DNA of 64,000 nt from Astropecten irregularis (taxonomy: Eukaryota; Echinodermata; Asteroidea; Paxillosida; Astropectinidae): contig OZ020252.1 of the NCBI GenBank assembly GCA_963971285.1, positions 18,699,662 to 18,763,661 on the forward strand. The letters are read 5' to 3'. The notes beneath the pieces were generated by a model. The model saw only the letters and a program-made list of their open reading frames with translations, did not search any database and had not been told where the DNA came from. Positions 58,859 to 64,000 of this stretch are shown here, one piece after another (positions within the stretch are counted from its first letter, which is position 1; the number at the start of each line of letters is the position of its first letter). The position numbers and the translations under genes are program-made.

Positions 58859-61447
58859 GGGTCACCAGCTAGTGAGTCGTGATGTAGCAGTCGTCTCCCT
58901 CTCAGCTGTAAAAACCGGCAGCCGATCTGGCTGACAACAGTCCTGTCGCTTGCAACGTGGGAGGTGCTGCATTTTCCAGTCGATAATATCCCCATAGAAA
59001 ACTTCCCTGTCTGTCATTGAAACTGAGACCGAGTCAATATTAGGCCCGTCGTTTTTTCCGGACATTCACATCTGATAGGTGATTGAATCACAACATTCAA
59101 AAGAATATTCACAGTTCTCCGATCAAGCATGTCTATCAAAAACGTGTTAGAAGTGTTTGTCTTTTTCGGAAAATATAGATCTTGTGTGTCAGTTATGATG
59201 GGGAGGGGCGGAAAAAACTCCTCTTATTCATGGAATGTTTCGTTGTGAGATGATTCATGTGACTGATCAGTCATTGTCATGTTGGACTGACTGTCGCGCC
59301 TTCAATCCGCCGACTCCGGGTTCAACTCCACTGATGCAGCAGACATGCGATTACCGGTACCCTACCCTCATGACCTCTCGTGGTATTAAAATGTCAGTAC
59401 CTTGCGCCACGTACCACTTTAAGCACATTAGCGAATGCACTTGTGCTCTGCACTCGGTATATCTTTTGGAGACGGCGCATCCTTGCCCTAAGCCCCACAC
59501 GCGCTTTATAAATACCTGTCAAATAATTAGTTCGGATTTTTAATAAGCAGTTTGAGCCGTATGATTCATGTGCTGTACTTAGTCAAGGTTCTTATAACGT
59601 GTCCTTCACCGCCCCCTCCACCCCCCCTCCCTCCGCATCCATTGCACATCCGCCTTCCCCTACTTTCCGTTTATCAAACCAGATAAGCCAAGGTATTATC
59701 GCCCCTCAGAAATCAGATCTTGTTAGTGGGTCATAGCCCCCCTTTTTCCCGTTATCAGCTGAATCAGAAATATGAAGGTCAGATTTTAGTTCTAATGTTG
59801 AAGAAGGTGTGGAAGAAGGAAAGGAAGGCACATGAAAAGGAATATGACGGCTGAATCTGTTCAAATATTGGTATTTGAAGAAATTGTCCGCTACTTATCA
59901 TCCCTGAAGAAATTTCGAATTCAACATCTTACAAATTTAGTTTTTGGTTCTTGCCTATCCCTTAACATTTGCTACGGCTATGAAGCGCTTCACTCAAGTA
60001 GTGGAAAGCACGATGGACTTAAGGAAAAGCTTGACTCCCGACACCTGCAGGTTAGAATGTACTTAGCAGCTGCAAGCACTGCTTATACCCGGTGTTGTAG
60101 TGACTCGATGCCATGAAACACCAGTTAGTAGCCATCATTAGACGTTTGTGAGGGATTGTAGAGATTTACAACCAGCTCAAGTCACGCCAAGCACACATCT
60201 GTTCCTTTTCTGCACCTTCTTCCCTGGCCCCCTTTAAGAAAACCCAAACTTTTTTTGGTTCCGTTTGTTGACAAGAAGCTGATATATGCCTCCTTGCACC
60301 TGCTTAGCAGGGTATTAAGCTCATAATGATTCACAGATTTCTGAAGGAGAAGGGAAGAAGAAATGAAGAGAGAGCGTACCTCTCTTGATGCGATCAATTC
60401 TTGATGAGGAAATTCAAGGTGGCCCTTTGCGTGATGATAGCGGCTTATTGAGTGTGAATCGGTGATTGGAGGAGTTCTGTTCGGAAATGTTTGATTCAAA
60501 ACACCCACACATCCTCCTTTATTTATGTAATTGTCGGCCTTGAATAATAATCAGACCTGGTGTGGCTTTAAAGAGCTGTTAGTTTGTTATAAACTGTTCC
60601 TCATGGTCGGTTGCTGCTGGCTTGGCATGCTTGGGGGTAAAAGTCTGCGGTATCTAGCCCACCTTCTTCCTGAACTGTTTGGGAAGCTCGATGGTGGATT
60701 TTTTCAGACCTGTCTGTGTAGGTTGCTGCCAAGTTTCTCAGCGTGACCTTTAATTGTTCCCGTCACCACCTCATAGACAAGATGCTCTTCAGACTTGATG
60801 CGCACGTGAGACCTGGATGGCTAGACTTGCTGATCAGACATGGCCTTCTAAAGTCCACAGTTGTGCACATGGACTAAACTGTCTATGGATGGCGACACTG
60901 TCTGTGACATCATTGTCTGGCTTGATGACGTACGCAGCCATTTTGATCGGATACCGTATGACGGAAGAACATCTAGTTTGGGTTTTATTTTAGGGGGAAA
61001 GGAACATTGCCAAAAATGAGACGTTAGAAGAAGTTCACATTACCGGTGTTGTCTGGGTCTACTCCAGACAAGACGTGAAGCCTGCAGTCACGGTCAATTT
61101 ACTCAATATTGTTTCCATTTTTCCCAAATCTTTTGATTTGCTTGGATGCATTTTAATAACTTTACCGAGGGGGATTCTCCTAGCCCCAGAACCCTTGACC
61201 TATTTAGATTGCAATGAGAGGATGTGAGCCCGTTACCAAGGAATAGGAAGATCTTGGCTGCTGTGTTCCCATGGATTGTCAAGTTAACTCTTTTGTGATG
61301 TAGCTGCATATGAGACTGTTAGTTTACTTGGCCAACGATCTGCCGTGTTCCATATTTTTTCCCCCACCTTCCTGGGGCGTGTTCTAGTGGCCTGAACCGT
61401 TGTCCGCAAGCAACATGCTTCTGCAATGGTTATTTTTTTGGCGACTT

Positions 61448-61496
61448 GGGTTCTGCTTCAATGACATCATTGGTCCAAACCAAAACAAGAACCAAG
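61448..61496 (+). repeat. GGTTCTGCTTCAATGACATCA repeat, copy 2
   Basis: GGTTCTGCTTCAATGACATC then ATTGGTCCAAACC..CAAGAACC is the inverse of 48171-48218. The ends GGTTCT and AGAACC are themselves inverted. Confidence 0.7.
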
Positions 61497-62243
61497 GGAA
61501 GGGATTGGTTTACTACGGTCGGTCCAAACGTCTGTCCTTGATGAATGGTGTTTAGTCAGAAGGCCCTGTCATTTCATTTCGCTAAGACTCATCATTACAA
61601 GTGTCATCCACTCTACGCTATAATAAGTCAAAACAGGTTGCAAACGCCATTACTTACTGATTTGTAGTGCACCTGCAAGGTTGTTGAAGAACAGATTCAA
61701 CAGGAACTTGTCATTTTGCGCTGACATTTGGGACTCCCGTCCCAAAAAACAAGAATTCGGCCATACTGTTTGTCTTTTTTTGTTCCGCATCATAACCTTG
61801 GAGCAATTTTCACTTTTTGTTGGGGGCAGCTCGTGGGAATTGATCTGTAATTTACAAAAGGCTCACTTGTCCCAGAGGGGGTAGGTACTGGCTCTTGTTT
61901 TTCCTAATGTCCAGTGCTCCTCGGGGATCATGTCCAGTGATTGACTGCGGTCACTCACTTCAGTCCTCAGAGGTCCCTTCTCAGAGAGTCTCGCGCAGGA
62001 TGGAATTGGTCAGCGTCATTGATTGGGTACAGATTTTTCTGTCAAATCAAAACCATGTCTTGAACTGAGGAATAGGTGATTGATTTTATCCGTATCTTTA
62101 TTTGGAAGTTGGATGGTTTTGCTGACTACCTTACTTTCAGTCTGTCCTTGATAAATGATATCTGAGAACTTGAGTCAATCACTCATCTCACAGTGGAACC
62201 TCTTCTTAATCCAATGTTGTGTCCCTGTATCCGAATTCTTATG

Positions 62244-62312
62244 CAGGGTACGCTAAAATGGGATCCGGATCAGCAAGATTCTTGATCTTGTGCGTTAAAC
62301 AAACAGGCCTCT
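62244..62312 (+). repeat. AGGGCCTGTTTGTTTC-ended repeat, truncated copy 3
   Basis: CAGGGTACGCTAAAATGGGA then TCCGGATCAG and the end AAACAAACAGGCCT match 31924 and 39480. The left half is missing. Confidence 0.65.
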
Positions 62313-63914
62313 AGTAAACCTGAAACAATTGTTCAAAATGGTGATGAAGGGATTGAAAAATAAAAGCTGGGCAAAAAAACAAAACAAAAAATGTTTGTCT
62401 TGTACACCCCAAAGATGCCACTTTTCAGGTTTAAGCCTGAATTCAGGTTTTTTTCTCTCAGAAATAAAATTTGACAAATATTTAGTACTTTATTTCGTCT
62501 GAAACATCAAGACAACACATTTTTTTGGAAGGGTGTAAGGGTAGTTTCAGGTTTTTCTGGGCCGGGTAAAGGTGTTTCAGGTTTTTTCATAAAATTCTGG
62601 TGGCATCTCTGAGAGTGACCCACTCCTGATTGCACCTCTTTAAGGCTTGACGTGCACACACTATTTTTCTTAGTCAAGTTAAATCATTGGCCTAAAAGAT
62701 TGACTGGATGTCAGGTGAAAAACTGGGTTTAACATTGGGAAAATAAAATCATGATTCTTTAATGCAAAAAGGACATCTTTTGGGACTTGCGATGGGGAGC
62801 CTGGATAAATGACTCATTCATTTCTTTCGTTGGTGTGTATGTAGTCTCGAGGGAGGCCAGAAGAAGCTAATGATTGAGATCCATGGTGGAATATTAGGAA
62901 ATGAAAGTTGATAATGCCTGTTGATCTGAAGGGGTTCCCCTGGCCTGAGATAAACCACTGGCGTGTATGTGCGTCAGCTTTGGAGGCGCAAAGGCGGCCC
63001 TCGTTTCAAACAATTTATCTTTTTTGCTGTGTCAGTGGTTCAGCTTGTCAGTGCCTCACCGGCAGGTTATGTTTCCCCACTTAATTGGTACAAGGGACCC
63101 GTTAAAGCCAGGTGCGTGAGGTGCTACAGTCCATCTCGGAATGAGAGTGTTCCGTGGGAAGTTGGTGGGGAGTTAGGTGCCCCGTGACTCGTCCCGCGGC
63201 TGTTCATTAGACAGAGAGTGTTAATACCTGTAACCCGTTGCTGAACTCTTTAAGCATTTTGCGGTTTGAGCATCGATGTGTCGTCATGTCTGCTGTTGGG
63301 TCATACAAGCATCATCTGTTACCGGCCCAGTTGCCGGTTGTTGTTCTTGTTGGGGAGTAGTTTGCCGTTGGATACGATGGACAAGCAGCTGCTGTCTCAA
63401 CTCAGCCAGACAGCTGACTGAGTGATCAAAACACCTGCTTCTTGACTAAACTCAATCCTTCCGATCGACTCAAGCTGTGAGATGAGCCTACAAATGTTAT
63501 CCTTGCTCAAACGGGGCAGTTTTGTCTATTGGCCACAGTAGTCCTCGCCACAGCACAGAGAGAGACTGAGCGCCTATTGAACCAAGGTGAAGGACGGGGC
63601 ATTAGGCCTTTTTTCCTGGAATATATTTTCCCTGCAAACTTTCCATCGTTGAAGGAAGGCATCCGTTGACAATTGCCAAGTGCTCCAAGTTTCATCCCGA
63701 ACGTTGTGTGGATGTGGCGATCACAAGATGGAGCAGCCAGCTGACTCTGTGAACCATCTCTTCTGGTTTGTCCTTTACCTTGCAAGACACTTTGTTGAGT
63801 CCATCAAGGTGAGGGAATTCAGATGAGTAGATAATTTGTCATTTTTTCTTTTGAGGAGACGTAGGTTTGCTGCTCTTCTTAGAGTGCTTGTTCTATCTCG
63901 TCATAGGGATGCAT

Positions 63915-64000
63915 AAATGGTTAGCGTGTTAGGCACTCTCACTAATGTGGGCCTGGTTCGATCCCACTTTGGGTCATATGTGAGTAGAGTTGGTTCTCTC
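63915..64000 (+). mobile_element. tRNA-derived SINE, cut by the window end
   Basis: The box A-like TGGTTAGCGTGTTAGGC and box B GGTTCGATCCC are spaced as in a tRNA head. The body continues GTCATATGTGAGTAGAGTTG to the window end. Confidence 0.65.

Larger units (their letters stand above)
57882..64000 (+). other. Downstream intron, truncated by the window end
   Basis: It begins with a consensus GTAAGT donor. I found no downstream coding exon. The stretch 57891-61447 contains only GA-rich low complexity (about 58823-58858), a short degenerate repeat around 58215-58290, and chance frames. Further on are repeat fragments at 61448 and 62244 and a SINE-like sequence at the right edge. Confidence 0.7.

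Noticed and set aside
59235..59543. 102-codon frame with a tRNA-like patch near 59285-59335
   Set aside because: GGGTTCAACTCC resembles a box B, but no box A at the right distance was found and the frame has no domain.

Overview
The window looks like intron-rich animal genomic DNA with no bacterial-style gene packing. The one gene I recognise is on the + strand. Five short, well-spliced exons (31571-31634, 38104-38331, 38623-38712, 55826-55957, 57843-57881) join in frame to encode the N-terminal coiled-coil region of an NCKAP5/NCKAP5L (Nck-associated protein 5) family protein. They hold 64, 228, 90, 132 and 39 nt and amount to roughly 184 residues. Everything else is intron: at least 31.6 kb upstream, then 6.5 kb, 0.29 kb, 17.1 kb, 1.9 kb, and at least 6.1 kb downstream. 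The first coding exon(s) of the family and the exons after the VANQVV motif were not found and probably lie outside the window. No promoter, start codon or poly(A) site of this gene can be supported here.

The introns are crowded with short non-autonomous transposons. I could group them by eye from repeated sequence and inverted ends. There are two TTAA-flanked families of about 350-400 bp (ten copies). One family has GGGGCCAATTTCAT ends (full, truncated and solo-end copies), and another has GGGGTYGATTTYACG ends. A roughly 240-bp family has ends built from GGCTCA/GGCTCC hexamers (four copies, all in one orientation). An AATAGCGCTCCGCACT-ended family has two copies, and a GC-rich hairpin family around GAGCATGCGCGCGTTGT has three. 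A 504-bp element at the left edge has 27-bp inverted ends and four G7-A-G7 tracts, and a 239-bp element has a 7-bp target duplication. tRNA-derived SINE-like sequences and four hairpin-plus-GAAAC motifs resembling Penelope-type ends are also present. At least one nested insertion (29542-30133) gives a relative age.

The type of organism is inferred. The large introns, the NCKAP5-type protein and the repeat vocabulary fit a marine invertebrate deuterostome, most likely an echinoderm or relative. I cannot name a species. I see no rRNA gene, CRISPR array, operon or viral gene. The long open frames elsewhere have no splice context or recognisable domain and look like chance frames. I did not find a clear new biological system. 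The most unusual signals are the G-tract element, the hexamer-ended family, the hammerhead-like/Penelope-like tails, and the run of symmetric phase-0 coiled-coil exons.
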